Shown in pieces: positions 13,592 to 25,215 of a stretch of 64,000 bases of DNA. A model generated the notes under the pieces. It was given only the letters and a program-made list of their open reading frames with translations. It ran no database searches and was not told the DNA's origin. Each line of letters begins with the position of its first letter. The first letter of the stretch is position 1. A program made the position numbers and the translations under genes. The stretch is from Moniliella sp. 'wahieum' (lineage: Eukaryota > Basidiomycota > Moniliellomycetes > Moniliellales > Moniliellaceae), in the NCBI GenBank assembly GCA_003971905.1, contig RSEE01000007.1:558001-622000 (forward strand). Direction: 5' to 3'.

Positions 13592-15070
13592 GCTGGACGG
13601 ACGATCGAGGCGGGAAAGCAAGGGTGGTGGAGAGGAGACGCGGAGACAACGCGAAGGTCGGGTGGGCCCGGCTGCGTCCAGGCCGGGGACCATTTGTAAC
13701 ATCGGGGCGGCCGCACAGCGTCAGTGTCCCCCATTCTTGCAACTTGCAACCTGGCCTTTGCGATGGCACGCACATAGTTGTACTTGTTGTACATGGCAGA
13801 CGCAGGCTTGGGCCCACCATCACCAACACAGACTTGCCCCATCGTGCCCCCATCTGCATCACCAGCCACGGCGCCATGCACAATCAGCGCCCTCCGCGCA
13901 ACCTCTGCGCATCCCAAGACCGGAGGATGTTGGCACGAGAACTATACGTTACCAAACCGGACTCCCTTCCAGTCCAGAGAAAGCAAAGCCGGGGCACATC
14001 CATCTCTACTAATGCCAGGCAGCAACTCCCGCGTTGAACGAGCACTGCCGATAGGGAGAACAACCACGAGATCCAGCAGCTACATAACACTCTCCCCATT
14101 TTCGGTCTGCAGTCCATCATCAGTAACGCTCGAGTCAGTGATGGTGGTCGACCAAACGGGGGCAGGAGAGGCATTCTGACTGTCAGCATGCCCAACTTGC
14201 AGCGTTGGGGTCAAACATGCTTCGACAGGCTATGGATTGAATTGCAACGCCTGATCATTAGAAGTGGTGCAATCCTTGAAAAGACTTGGCAAAAACTCAC
14301 GATACAAAAGCATGCTCCTGTAATACACGACCCCAAAGTATCGCGGGTGAATCTCCCTCTCGGCCCCTTCTATGTGATCGAAACCAATAATTTGTATGGC
14401 GTTTTCTTTGCTCCTTTTGTCAGCATGTCTGTCAGATGATCCTGCCCGAATCTTGACCTGACCAAATAGGATGTGGACGAGAGTGTGGGCATTGGCCTGG
14501 TATAGGGAAGGCGCTCAGATTTCAGGCTCAAATTTTGGTTTCTCTTCGGCCTCAACATCAACAAGGAGACCAAAGATCAAACCCACCTCGAACCAATAGG
14601 TAGGAAGGGGAAGGCCAGACGCTCGTCGCTAAAACAGGAATAAGGCTGGTGGAATAGGGCGTGCATGGCGGGTTCATTACAATCAGCACGTCGTAGACAA
14701 GAGGGTACAAACATAGCGGGGCGTGGGAGGGCAGCATGTGGTATGAGCATGTGCTGATGAGCGCAATCAACATGTGGTAGGGTCAAGTAAGAGGAGGGAG
14801 AGGGAATAGGTGTGGGTGGGTAAGGTCAAGGAGCACACAACACAGGGAACGGCAGGGAACAGCAGGGAGATGATCGATCTGAGGAGTGTGAGAAAAGGTT
14901 GGATTCAGGAAACGGATAGGGGGCCGATAGCGAATCATGTGATGTAAAGACTCCTCGATCAGATCATGGCAGGGTGATGGAACGCGAACGCAGAACAGCG
15001 CACAGCACTGTTTCTGATAGACAAATCTTCGATGTAGTAAAGGGTTCCGAACGTTGAGTGAGGTAGGGTA
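13592..15070. other. Intergenic region without a supported gene
   Basis: Several GC-driven frames overlap here on both strands. None has a recognisable domain. One minus-strand frame near 13720-13900 looks protein-like but matches nothing I know. The right half (14200-15060) is AT-richer and shows nothing. Confidence 0.5.
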
Positions 15071-16780
15071 TTAGAACACGGGAGTGCCACGCGACGCCTT
15101 GCTTGCCGACAACCAAGCTGCATAATTCCACGTAAGCTCGCGTGCTCCCACATTCTTGCCCGTGTGGCGGTCGATTTGTTCCGACATGGAGCCGTTGGGG
15201 TAGGCATAAATCTGAACCAAGTCCCGCATGCCAGATGCCAAGTCGCGCATGCCTGCGGTAACCAAGGCAAAGGAGCTTGTGTGTTGGTGAGCGCGCCCCA
15301 ATCCAAGGCGTGGAACCCATTGAGAGAAAAAGGGTTGCGTGGCCGCAGTAACGTCGAGATAGTGGCATGGTCAAAGACGGTTGCCGCATTGTCCAGTACC
15401 TCGGCAGTGGCAAGGTGCACATGTACCATGGATTGCCACCTGTGCGTTCAAATCCAGCATAGTCATCCTCAGGGTAACGGCCAGTCAGAATCGCATGCGG
15501 TGCGGGCTTGTTCTGATTCAAGGGGTACAACGAGCGGAATGTGGAGAGGTATTGGTCCACCGTCGCAAGCATGCGCTGCGTCGCCGGTCCAAATTGCGTC
15601 TCGTCCAAACTTGACTCCACTGACGATTGGTTCCATCCATGGAGAGAGCCCAAGAGTAGAGCAGTCAACTCCAGACCTCCAGGGGACATGGTAGGCTTGA
15701 ACGCGCTGTGCTTTTTCCCAAAATCCTTGAAGTGTCTCAAGAACGTGGGCACCTTGGGTGCGGTAGAAGTTGGCTGCGGCATGGTCACCCAACTCATCAG
15801 CAAGGTCTGCGCCCTCCATAAGAGCACGCCGCTGCACAGAGAGGGTAAAAAGTGGCGCTCATTCAGCTCTTCCCACACTTAGAAGCCAACAAGGAGTCAG
15901 CGCCACAGTCGCAAACCAAGCAAAAAAGAAGTGCAACATACGATCAAATGTGGGCATCCACCAGTGATGCGCCACATATTCGAGGTCATTCTTGATGAGA
16001 GAGGATCCATCGAGGTTGGGGTGGTACAATAGATCTTTAGTGAACGAGTCGTTCAGGCCAATTTGACGCGCAAATTGGATGAGAGCGGTGGCGCGGAGTG
16101 CGGGTCCATCGGTCTGGGGGCGACCCCAAGGGCCCATGTAAACGCTTCCGTCGTTGACGTAGAATTTGGGCTCTCCTTGGCCGGCAGGCGCAGAAGCAGC
16201 GTTGCTCTGGTGAATCATCTCAGACCGAGCCCAGTTTTCAAGAAGAGTACGCAACGGGACAGCCAACGGGCCGGTTGGAGCCTGTGGGGTTGGAAGACAT
16301 GCTGCTCAATTGCGGCGTGAGGATGGGTAGCTGACCCGACCTGTTCGTCTCCATGCCGGTCCACAAGGATCTTGGCCACAAGAGCAGCGTCACGGGTCCA
16401 CGTGTAGAAGTAATCAGGCGCCTGTTTGGAAGGGGAGGCTACCACAGCTCTGTTCACATGCAGCACGTTAATTGGAGTCTTTGCGGAAAGACTGCGGAGA
16501 GGTTAGAGAAGAACGTACCCAGCCAGAGCACCTTCCACGTTTGTCTCTGCGCCAGCACCGCCGATGTTGGCCACGAGCTGCGGGGGGGAAGAGAGGAGGT
16601 GAGTGGGAGAGAGGAGGTGAGTCTGGGTACCTAAAGGGGGGGCTGGGAACGTACGCCAGCAAAGGCTGTTTCGTCGGTGACGCGGGTGGGAGGGTGGGAG
16701 CGGGAGGCGGGCCGAGGGACAGCGGCGGGAGCAGCAGTGCCAAGACAGGCAAGGAGGGCGGTGAGGAGGCTGAGGCGCAT
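15071..16780 (-). CDS. Secreted glucoamylase, glycoside hydrolase family 15
   Basis: Exo-acting 1,4-alpha-glucosidase that releases glucose from starch-like polymers outside the cell. The start at 16780 encodes a signal peptide (MRLSLLTALLACLGTAAPAA). GH15 motifs follow in order: LVANIGGAG, ASPSKQAPDYFYTWTRDAAL, GPWGRPQTDGPALRATALI, a WEELNERHF block holding the catalytic general acid pair, GRYPEDDY..GGNPW, and the C-terminal GSMSEQIDRHTGKNVGAREL that ends RGTPVF and stop. Introns begin after AFAG and after EGALAG. No starch-binding module follows. Frame breaks occur at several points, each between well-matching blocks. Flanking sequence lacks other carbohydrate genes. Confidence 0.92.
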
Positions 16781-18246
16781 GGCAGAGGGGATGGCGGAGG
16801 GGGGACAAAGAGGGGGGCGCGGGCGCGTCAGGGGCTCCTTTTTGAGCTTGGAGCTCCGGCCGAGTGCTGCGGCGCGACAGGATGGGGCGCGCCGCAGTGC
16901 AGCCTGCAGCCTGCAGCCGGAGAGACAGAGGCGGGTGGACTCACACACACACACACACTGGCCCCGGGGCAGGGCCGTCCGCCGCGACGATGGGGCGGCA
17001 GAGGGCAAGAGAAGGTGGCATGCTGCATGCCGAGTGACCGGTGACGCGTGACGCATGACGCAGCGGCCTTGCAGGGGTGGCACGGGGAGTGTGTGAAAGT
17101 GCCGATCGGTCGCGACGGAGGAAAACAAAAATAGGACTGCGGGGTCACCTGCCCGGGGGCCCTGTATTCCGGGGAAGTGTGTGCCTGCGCCGCTGCGCGC
17201 CTGCACTGCATCACTCCGCACATAGAGTACAGCGCTGCGATATCCGGGGTAGACTCGCGCGGTGCTGCAAGCCACAAGGCTTACCCCCGCTCCTGGCCGT
17301 GTGGGGGCAGCGCAGCGCCAGTCTCTCAGGCTGGGTGACGTAGACAGACGGCTGGGAGGCTCGGGAAGAGCCTGGCGGACCACACGAGTGCGCGGCGGCT
17401 GCGGCGGCGCGTTGACTCATCCGTCGCGCCCGCACCAGCCCGCAGTGGCTGGCCAGTCCTGCGTGTGTGCTGCTGAGCCTGCGCGGCCTGCGCGGCGCCA
17501 CTGCAGCCCCACATGTGGCAGATGCGCGCTGCGATGCATGTCAGATGCGTCACATGCACGTCACACGTCACAGTCAGCCTGAGCGATCGAGGCGGGCGAG
17601 CCGAGCGAGGCAGGGCGCGCTGCTGTGCCTGCGCATACCATATCCGCGCTGTCGTATGGCATCATCGATCCTCGCTTCTCCGTCCATCTGCCGCTCGGGG
17701 GTTTTCGATCGAGGCTAGCGCCGACGGGCCCCTGTCGGGCGTCTCTTCATTCTATCATTCGTCACTCCGTTCGACACAGCATATTCAACCCGCCATGCCC
17801 TCTCGGCGAAAAGTCATCTGTATGATCATGTGGCTGCCCTCTCTCATTTGCATACGCCACATTTTTTTCTTCTTTTCCGTGACGACATGCGGATTCTGAC
17901 CCATCGTCCACATCTCTTTTACACTCACCTGTAGTCGCTGGCCATCTTCCCTCTCCATCCTCGGGGAGGAATATGTCATGCCGTGCACCTCATCTTTGGA
18001 AGGTGAAGAGATGCCCGGCCCACACTAACCACACTCTCCCAATGCCTCAGGTTTCCTCCCCCACGGAGGTAGAGCCACAGTGCCCCCCCCCCCATCATCG
18101 CTTCGCCCAACTTTTGTTGAACTGCCACAGCCGGGCTTCCTTCTTGGCCGCCCGCATGTTAGTAGGCGCGACGAATGATACACTATGTGGTACCTGAATC
18201 AGATCACTCAAACAGACAGACGGGCTTTGTGGACATATGCAAATAG
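16781..18246. other. Intergenic region upstream of the glucoamylase
   Basis: Contains a short CA microsatellite (about 16941-16959) and a cluster of GTCAC/CGTCAC words between 17540 and 17575. No supported gene. Confidence 0.5.
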
Positions 18247-20640
18247 CTAAGGCGAAGCAGAGGGAGGCAGTCGCACTTTGCGCAGCTCCACCAAGCCCAC
18301 AACATACCCGGCCTTCGCAGTCCGATGGCCGTCGTGTTGTTCGGCATTGCGCACGCCCTGGGCACGGGCGGGGGATCGTTCGTAGCCGATCGCATGGGCG
18401 CCCAAGTGGCCATCGCTCTCAGGAGAAATGTATTGGAAAGTGACCGGGTTTTGCGTCCGTTTGGCAGGCTGGTTGGAAGAGGGCGTGGTGCGTCCCATGT
18501 CGGCCGGAGGCAGAGCGAGCAACGTCTTTTCCAATGTCCATTCTTGCCTTCCTTTGGGCACCTTCATCCCTGCCCTGTCGCCCTTTTCATACTGCGGCCC
18601 ACCTCCCGCTTGGGTCAGTCCAAAGTCGGTAATGAGCCGGTCGAGCATAGTGTGCTGAGCCGTCATCATTACCGCTCGTCCACCCGGTTTGAGCACCGTC
18701 AACAGCGATGGCAGCAACGCGCGGTAAAACCGCCGAAGCTGGGCCGCGGTCATCACCTTCTGGCCCCATGGCAGGTCCGTCACCACTGCATCGGCTTGGG
18801 CTAGTTCGGCAGTTAGACCATCTGGGAGCACGGGGTCCCTGTACTTGGTATGATCCTGGCGACCGTCGTGGTGCCGCGGGGGCGCGAGTGGGGGCGGCAA
18901 AGACTCAGGGTTCTTTATCTTTGCTTGCCTTGCATGACCCACGGCATTCGGTACCTCCTCCCCTGCTAGCCAGCGTCCGAGCGGCCCAGGCTCGGCCGCA
19001 TCCAACAGATGAGTATACGTTTTGATTCCAGGTACAGAGGGCTCGGTGCGGCGGAGAAGCTCCCCAGTTCTCCAAACCGAGTCGGGGTCAATATCGCTCG
19101 CGAAGATCGACACGTTTTCTCCTCCCAATCTCATTGAGGCACTGGCGCAGCTCGGCCGGAATCCGGCCCATCCCGTACACGGTTCCAGGATCTTGGTCTC
19201 CTCGGGGGAGGGAGGAGAGGACGGACAGCGCAGCCAGGAGATAGGCGCGATCGGGACGCAGCAGCGTACCTCCCGCAAATAAGTCATGTTCCAGTTCAGG
19301 CCGCGCCGGCATGGAAGGAGGCGGAGGCAATTCCAACTGATGAACACGGCGCCGTTCGGTGGATCGGTAGCTGAATCGTTCATTGGCTCGGAAGCCATTC
19401 GGCGCAACGTCTCACCTCTTCTGGTGACCAGGTCGTGGGGGCACGAGAGAAGAGGCGCCCGACCAACCAATTGGGAACCAAGCGCACATGCACCACCAGT
19501 TCGGGCGTGGTGAGCTGCACAGGCCACGTCACAGCTGGGTCGCCCGGGTTGACCCCCTCGTTGAGCCACTTCCAAACCGTGTCCCCTAAAAAGGGGTTGA
19601 CCTTGGGGGTCTGGAGAGTAGGCAGCAAGTAGCCTCCGCGATTAAAGGAGACCTTGAACGAAGTGCCATGACCATTGTTGGCCTGAGGGCAAGGCCCTTG
19701 TCGACCATGTTCGGACCGGACTTTGCCCCACGTTTGCAGTGCCAGATCCCTTTGTTGCAGTGTCTCGGGAGAGTCCCATGCAGCTCGTAGCAACTGCACC
19801 ATGGCCCCCTCGGAGGGCGGAAGATCACGCAAGTCTTCCTAGGTGCTGGTCATCCTTCGCTTGTGGTGGGGCCAAGAGAGTATTCCTCTTCCCCTGTGCA
19901 TCAAGCTGCTTGTCATGGGGATCCAGTCGACCCACCTCGTGTCGTCCACCAACAATGTCCATCAGGGTAGGGGTGGCTTTATTCTTGTAGCCGCGTTTGG
20001 ACCGCTTGGCTTGCTCGCTAGTCCGTCCCAACGCTAGGCGCTCCGACATAAGTCGACGCGCTACCGCCAAGGGAAAGTCCGTTTCGCTCAGAACCAAGTG
20101 GGCACTTTGGGCGGACCGGATCCGTCCGTCCATCCAAGCGCGAAGGAGAAGCGTGGCTGCCGGCCCTGGTGGCACAGCAACCTGGCCCGAATGAAGGAAC
20201 GCTAACGTCGTCTCATCCTCTGCAACCTCTTTCTTGTACAGCTGGCTGTAGAGACGCAGCACCCGCCGCAAATCGTGCTCGGCCACCTCCAATCCAGGGA
20301 ACACGTCAAATGTAAGGGCTGTCGAGCACGGTATCAAGTGAGGCTGTTCTTCAGTACTCTCGGCAAGGACCAACGGGTTCTGAACCAAGCGGGTGTACCC
20401 AGGCTCCAACTGGAGCTGGGAAAGGTGCCCCAGTTCTTGGCATTCCAGTTCCGTCAACCCATCAGCGGAAAGCGGGTCCAAGTACGTATCAGTTCCCCGC
20501 TGGGGAGAGTCTGTTCGCCTCGCGGGAGTTCCAAGGTGCAGAGGAGGAGCGGAGCGGGCTTCTGGGGGAACCTGAAAAATAGTGGAGGTATCCTTGCCTA
20601 GTTGCTTGGCTTTAAGCCGAGCCGCACGCGCGGCCGTCAT
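18247..20640 (-). CDS. THUMP-domain tRNA guanosine N2-methyltransferase (THUMPD3/THUMPD2-like)
   Basis: Predicted SAM-dependent RNA methyltransferase acting on tRNA. The N-terminal THUMP/ferredoxin-like region reads [18 protein letters not shown], continuing to [17 protein letters not shown] and [14 protein letters not shown]. The Rossmann domain follows: [12 protein letters not shown], motif I ILEPCTG joined by a one-base shift to [10 protein letters not shown], acidic motif [14 protein letters not shown], motif [15 protein letters not shown] in place of the usual DPPY, and [12 protein letters not shown]. An intron-like GTGAGA..CAG lies near 19353-19398. The C-terminal 90 residues are unassigned. 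The first in-frame ATG (20640) overlaps the stop of the upstream PUS9-like gene. If the conserved LPxWA end of PUS9 is read instead, the two are one open frame. Substrate position is not inferable. Confidence 0.72.
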
Positions 20641-21965
20641 TCGCGCATGCCAATCGTCCTGCGCCCACCAGGTAGCTCGTCTTGGTACGACCACGAGTCT
20701 GACTCGTAATGGTATGCATGCAAGAAAATGAAAAGCGACTCAGGGTCCGGGTCAGGTAAGAGTGGAGTATAGCACTCGGAGCAAATCCCCTGGATCTTCT
20801 CGTTGCGGATCTGGTCCATGAATCGGCTACTCTCCAGCGAAAAGCCTAACTTGGACAAAATCTGTTCGCGCGTACCAATCGTGCCGGTGAGTGCAGCGGC
20901 TTGGGCATTGGCGCCCGGAAGTTAGCCGGGAGGGGGTACCCGTCATGCTCCAAAGTGAGGAAAACAGCGCCTCGTCTTTCCAACGAGCCTCATCGTCCTC
21001 CAAGTCGCGATGCCTCTTAAGAGTCGCAATTACCTTGTCCACCGCAGCACTGCCTGTGGACCCAGTCCCACCTGCAAGGGCGGTAAGCGACAAATCAACA
21101 GCTTCAGACGCCATGGAGGTGGCAGGAAAGAGGCCCAAATGTCGTGCCCGTAGAGTGGGTCATTGGCAATCGGGTGACCGAGGTACTGACAATGTACCCG
21201 AATCTGGTGCGTGCGCCCAGTGACCGGCTGTGCTTTGACAATCGAGGTGTCCGTCTCGGAATGGTAGGATATCCGCTCCAGGATCGTCTCGCACGGTCGG
21301 CCGAGGGGGTGAACATGTTGACGCCCGATTGAGCATCACGGGTAAGATAGGCTGTGGCAAACGAGGGGGCCGTCGGGGAATCTTCCGCGAACACGAGCCA
21401 AGTAGAACTTGCGTATCTGCCGGAACGGAACTGTTCACTAAGCTCGCGGGCCGCCGAGGGGGTGAGAGGACCATGACACCCGAGGTGAGGCGGTCGAGGC
21501 GGTTAGAAGTATAGATCTTGGGCAGTCCCGTTTGATGCCGCAGCATTTCAAGCAGGGTGTTGTGCTGGTACCGGCCGGCGGTGTGGACGGGAATAGAGCC
21601 CGGTTTGACGACCACCAGACGGCCCTGTTGGTCGTCACGATGGAGGATGCGGATGGGCTCAGCAGTGACGGGAGGCTCATGAATATGCGCTTTGTTGACC
21701 ACAACATCAGTCATGCGGAACACATGTCGCGGAGTAGCACGGGCACCGTTGACAGTGCACAGGCCTTGGTGCATGGCCCAGAGGTAGTACTCCTTGGTGC
21801 GGTCGCGGAACTCGTTGGTGTAGACCTCGAGCAACTCACGGCCTACCCAGCGGCGCTTGGTACTAGTTGTATAGTCCCACCAGTAGGGCGTCACCTTACG
21901 CAGCTGAAGACCCAGCAGCTGCGGGTCGGGGACGGATGGGTGGCGAGGGACGATGCCGAGGACAT
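20637..21965 (-). CDS. PUS9: tRNA pseudouridine-32 synthase, RluA family (Pus9/Rib2 type)
   Basis: Isomerises a uridine to pseudouridine in the tRNA anticodon stem-loop. Recognisable blocks: [39 protein letters not shown], the S4-like [21 protein letters not shown], the catalytic-domain motif [18 protein letters not shown] with the catalytic Asp in [38 protein letters not shown] and DPLYGHD. Near the end, [20 protein letters not shown] leads to LHAYHYE, the family C-terminus. No deaminase domain is seen, so it is Pus9-like and not Rib2-like. The 5' end is uncertain: an ATG at 21965 is out of frame by one base, and a Pro/Ala-rich leader extends to about 22131. The stop at 20637 overlaps the next ATG as ATGA. 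Confidence 0.88.
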
Positions 21966-22626
21966 GGCAGCGGGGGTGCGGTGGAGGCCCCGGCAGGTGT
22001 GCAGGCAGCGGCGGTAGGTGGTGGTGGTGGTGGGGCGGCGGCGGCGGCGTGGGCAGGAGGAGGGCTATGTGGGGATGGAAGAGGAGACAAGAGGCAACAA
22101 CTGAGTGGAGGCTGCCGCAGCCGCACGGCCCTCATCAGCCCAGCAGAGGTGGTTGCCGTCGATCTTCTTGCGTCCTTGGCCGTTTCTACCCGCCGGAGCG
22201 GCCAGCCCTGATTTATTTTTCGGCCAGCCACAACGGGAGACGCGGAATCGCCGCGCGCTGGCGCAGTGCGGCTCGCAGCGGAACTATCCTTTCTACCAAC
22301 AGCGCAAAAATATATTACCACTCCCTTCGCTTTTGATCTTATTCCGTTTCGATCCATCATTGCGTGTGACTAATGTGCGCACCGGAGAGGGGAAAGGGCA
22401 CAAAAGTGCAGGATCTGCTCGGAGCATAAGAGATTAGTTGCGTCATTTGCATCTACACGTGGGAAACAGACTGACATATCAGTTGTCATCCCTCTCTCGC
22501 CGTACAAAAAAGTTTCTCTTCATCCCCACACACGATCCAACCTCTGCTCTCCGAGCATCTCCTCTGCGAGGGCTGTACAAAGCGGAACAAGACACTGGAG
22601 AAGATCGAACAAAAAGAGAAGACGGC
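21966..22626. other. 5' region of the PUS9-like gene
   Basis: Contains a Pro/Ala-coding minus-strand leader (about 21966-22131) that may be the real N-terminus. No gene is supported between 22132 and 22626. Confidence 0.4.
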
Positions 22627-22971
22627 TTAAATCATCCGCCCGTAATCATCATAGTGCCCATCGCGAACGCCCTCGTCATCCTCGTCAAGGTAAAGCTGGT
22701 GCCAGTTGTTCCAATGCTCCGACGGCCCGGTCATGCCCCCCTCAGAATTGACCAATTGGCGGCGACAGTTGTTGATGACTTGGTCCAGCTCCGACGCTTG
22801 GGATGGGGCAAGGAAGGGGGCACAAGCTTCTTGGAACTCGGGATCCTTCGTTAGTTGGGCGCGGATCTCATTCACCTCGGCCTCCGTGGGGCGGAGCCAG
22901 GTGCGGCGAATGACGGTGAAGGTGGCCTCCTCGAGGGCGCGGGTGGCTGAAGCGTTATTGGGGATGGCCAT
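22627..22971 (-). CDS. Uncharacterised 114-residue protein
   Basis: An intact frame from MAIPNNASATRALEEATF to a stop at 22627. It is helical and charged (RPTEAEVNEIRAQLTKDPEF), with two cysteines, and ends in an acidic Asp/Tyr-rich tail (LDEDDEGVRDGHYDDYG). Its composition is unlike the Pro/Ala/Arg-rich chance frames around it, which is the main reason to accept it. I do not recognise the family. There are no TM segments and no signal peptide. Confidence 0.55.
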   Translation of the reverse strand: MAIPNNASATRALEEATFTVIRRTWLRPTEAEVNEIRAQLTKDPEFQEACAPFLAPSQASELDQVINNCRRQLVNSEGGMTGPSEHWNNWHQLYLDEDDEGVRDGHYDDYGRMI

Positions 22972-23699
22972 GGTGGTGTGAAAAGATGGATTGTTGAGCT
23001 CGATGGGGCAGCTGAGCAGGGGGGGGGTGCGAAGATGGGGGAGATGGGGGTAGGGACGATATAGCGTCTGACGGGGTGGTGGACGGAGGTGGTAGAAAAG
23101 GGATTGCGGATGGGAGATGGGTCGCAGCGGTGGGCAATCCCTCCACTGCTCCGCTTTGTGCCAAGTCGCGGTCGGCTACTACGTATGTTTCCTCTCTAGA
23201 GGCGTTCGAAATGCCCAGCACGGCAGCCAACCCACGCGGCGGGACCCGGCACCGCCCCATTTGGGTGGGGAAAAAGACGGGGTATGCGTCACACACTGCC
23301 CGTCTGCCTGCGGCGTTAGCTGCGGCTGCCGGTAGACAATTAATGGGGCCCCGCACAGTGCGATGCGTACCTTGCGTGCCCTGTTGCGTACCTGACAAAG
23401 AAGCGGCTCGTGCGCTTCCGCCCAACGCCCCCAGACTCCCACCTGCGGGCGCATCAGGAAATGAATTCCCCCCGGCTCCGGTCCTGGTCGCTGGTGCGAC
23501 GGTCGGATCCGCAGGGCACAGGTAGTATACGCCACTCAAGACCACACATCCTACCCCCCCCGCCCCCAGCGCCGCCGCCTTATTCTCATGGCGTATAGTT
23601 GGGTGGGTATACCAAGGACGACGACAACGCCCTTACCAATATCCGTGGCAATCGGTAAACCTCACTGTCGCGGAGGAAGCCCTCTTGTGCACAGCAGTA
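22972..23699 (-). other. Possible membrane-anchored small ORF region
   Basis: A minus-strand frame at about 22955-23545 starts with a glycine/valine hydrophobic stretch (GVGCVVLSGVYYLCPADP), preceded across a long G run by KAAALGAGG. It could be a single-pass mitochondrial or membrane protein, but no family is recognised and the right start is unclear. It overlaps the upstream region of the 114-residue protein. Confidence 0.25.
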
Positions 23700-24600
23700 C
23701 TATAGCAGCCACACTAATAGCCTCTCTCCGATGCGCACCGCGTCAGATCTGAGATGGTCTGAGATCTGATCCGAGCTAAGACTCTTTGCTCTACTACCCA
23801 TGCCCAGGAGAGCGCTCTCCCAAGTCCACAATCAAGTGTGACCCTTGTTGGTCACCCCATGTGTAGGACGGCCCGAATGGCCAACACGCATCCGCGCGAC
23901 AATAGTCGACCCCTGTGTGTTCAACTTAAAGTTTGGGTGGTTACAATGAAGAGTATAAGCTGTGTCCACCACAAGTCGTCAGCATCCTGTCCTGGTTTGC
24001 CTTGATCGTGATCGATTATCTTCTTCCGTTGCGCATATATGACAACCAGCCCCTGTTTCTGTCTTCCTTTCTACCGCCCTACTGCGTCCGTTTTCCTTTT
24101 AGATTTGGCCTGTACCCCTGGTTGGGGAGGGGATGTTTCCTCAGGCCTCTCACCTTCCATTTTCGTCCCCTTCTGCATCCTGTTCACCACCTGACTACCA
24201 ATTTCAGCCAATTGTCGGATCCAGTACAGACAACCTCTTCTCCACTTCGTTGCTCTCCTCGTCATCCGTTCTCGCTTTATCATCTCGCGTCCTCCCGTTC
24301 TCAACAGCTTTCCATCGCTCAACTCGCGTGATCCTTCCTTTGGTCACGTCGAGTTATTCAGTCCCGTGGGTTCTCTTTTGCAGCCACGCCAAATCCCGTC
24401 CCTGTCCAGTCCCACCAACTCTCTGGCAGTGTTGTCTTCCGCTGCCTCTCCCGTCGCTAAGTTTCCACGGAGACTTCAGACACAATCCTACAACTCGATC
24501 CCTGCAGACACAGCCTTGCCATTGCACCTGCAGCTGCCTCTGCCATACACTGCAAGGGAATTCTTTACGACGTTGTCCCTAGCTGGGCTCTCAAGATGTA
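23700..24600 (+). repeat. LTR-like repeat, copy 1 (solo, diverged)
   Basis: About 0.85-0.9 kb that aligns in parallel with 44938-45710. Shared words in the same order include GCATCCGCGCGACAATAGTC, TCTTCCTTTCTAC, CACCTTCCATT.TCGTC and AGCCTTGCCA, with a similar pyrimidine-rich 3' half. It ends about 50 nt upstream of a tRNA gene, where Ty1/Ty3-like elements often insert. It looks like a solo LTR. The boundaries are approximate, and moderate divergence between copies suggests an old insertion. Confidence 0.5.
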
Positions 24601-24650
24601 AGCGAAAGGTCTGCAATATGAATATACTGTCATTTTGCCGAAGGAACAAA

Positions 24651-24721
24651 GGGCGGATAGCTCAGGGGTAGAGCGCTTGCTTAGCATGCATGAGGTCCGG
24701 GGTTCAATTCCTGTTCGTCCA
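24651..24721 (+). tRNA. tRNA-Ala (anticodon AGC)
   Basis: 71 nt. The A box reads TAGCTCAGGGGTA, the D stem GCTC/GAGC pairs, the anticodon loop is TTAGCAT with AGC at 34-36, and the B box is GGTTCAATTCC. The acceptor GGGCGGA pairs with TTCGTCC with two G-U pairs. A run of six T follows two bases downstream, as expected for Pol III termination. Odd: the T stem pairs poorly and the gene is one base shorter than normal, and there is a T-T mismatch in the anticodon stem. It is either a divergent functional copy, a sequence error, or a decaying copy. Confidence 0.82.
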
Positions 24722-25215
24722 ATTTTTTCCCCACTGTACTCGCAACCTCCGCCCATGTAGCTCGAGCTCGCTGGGCCACTTCTTTTTCTAGTACCGATGA
24801 CAGTTGTTACTCCCTCGTCCTGACACCTGCAAGGGGATCGGTTTTGGTGGAGAAGGCAGGCACACATCATGCATCATCATGTCAACTCGTCTGGGCGGTC
24901 GCTCCATTGGCGCGGGCTCGAACCCGGGATCTTGTCACATTGTTTCCTGTCCATGTCACCCAGGGCGGGGTTCTACGTTATAGGACAGCGTCGCCTCGTC
25001 CTACGTGCGCGTGGTCAAGAATGGGCGCACAAACAGCTTAAGCAGGAAGGTGAGAAGGAGCACAAAGATGGGGGATACAGGCAAGAAAATATGTACCATG
25101 GTGCAAGTCCTACGTCGCCCCGGGGGGTAACCGGTAATGTGTGAGTACAGAAAGGCAAAGGGGGGGGGCTTACTTTCTTCTCACTGGGGTGAGAGACAGG
25201 TGGACAATGAACGAC
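24722..25215. other. Intergenic region
   Basis: Holds an isolated B-box-like GGGTTCGAGCCC on the minus strand (about 24914-24928) with no matching A box or closing acceptor stem. No gene is supported. Confidence 0.5.

Noticed and set aside
13402-13917. 171-codon minus-strand frame with protein-like start overlapping MIC10
   Set aside because: No recognisable family. It runs antisense-free but in another frame through the certain MIC10 exon, so most of it cannot be coding.
24905-25030. Possible tRNA on the minus strand with a perfect B box (GGGTTCGAGCCC)
   Set aside because: No A box, no closing acceptor stem and no T-run terminator could be found at a suitable distance, even allowing an intron.
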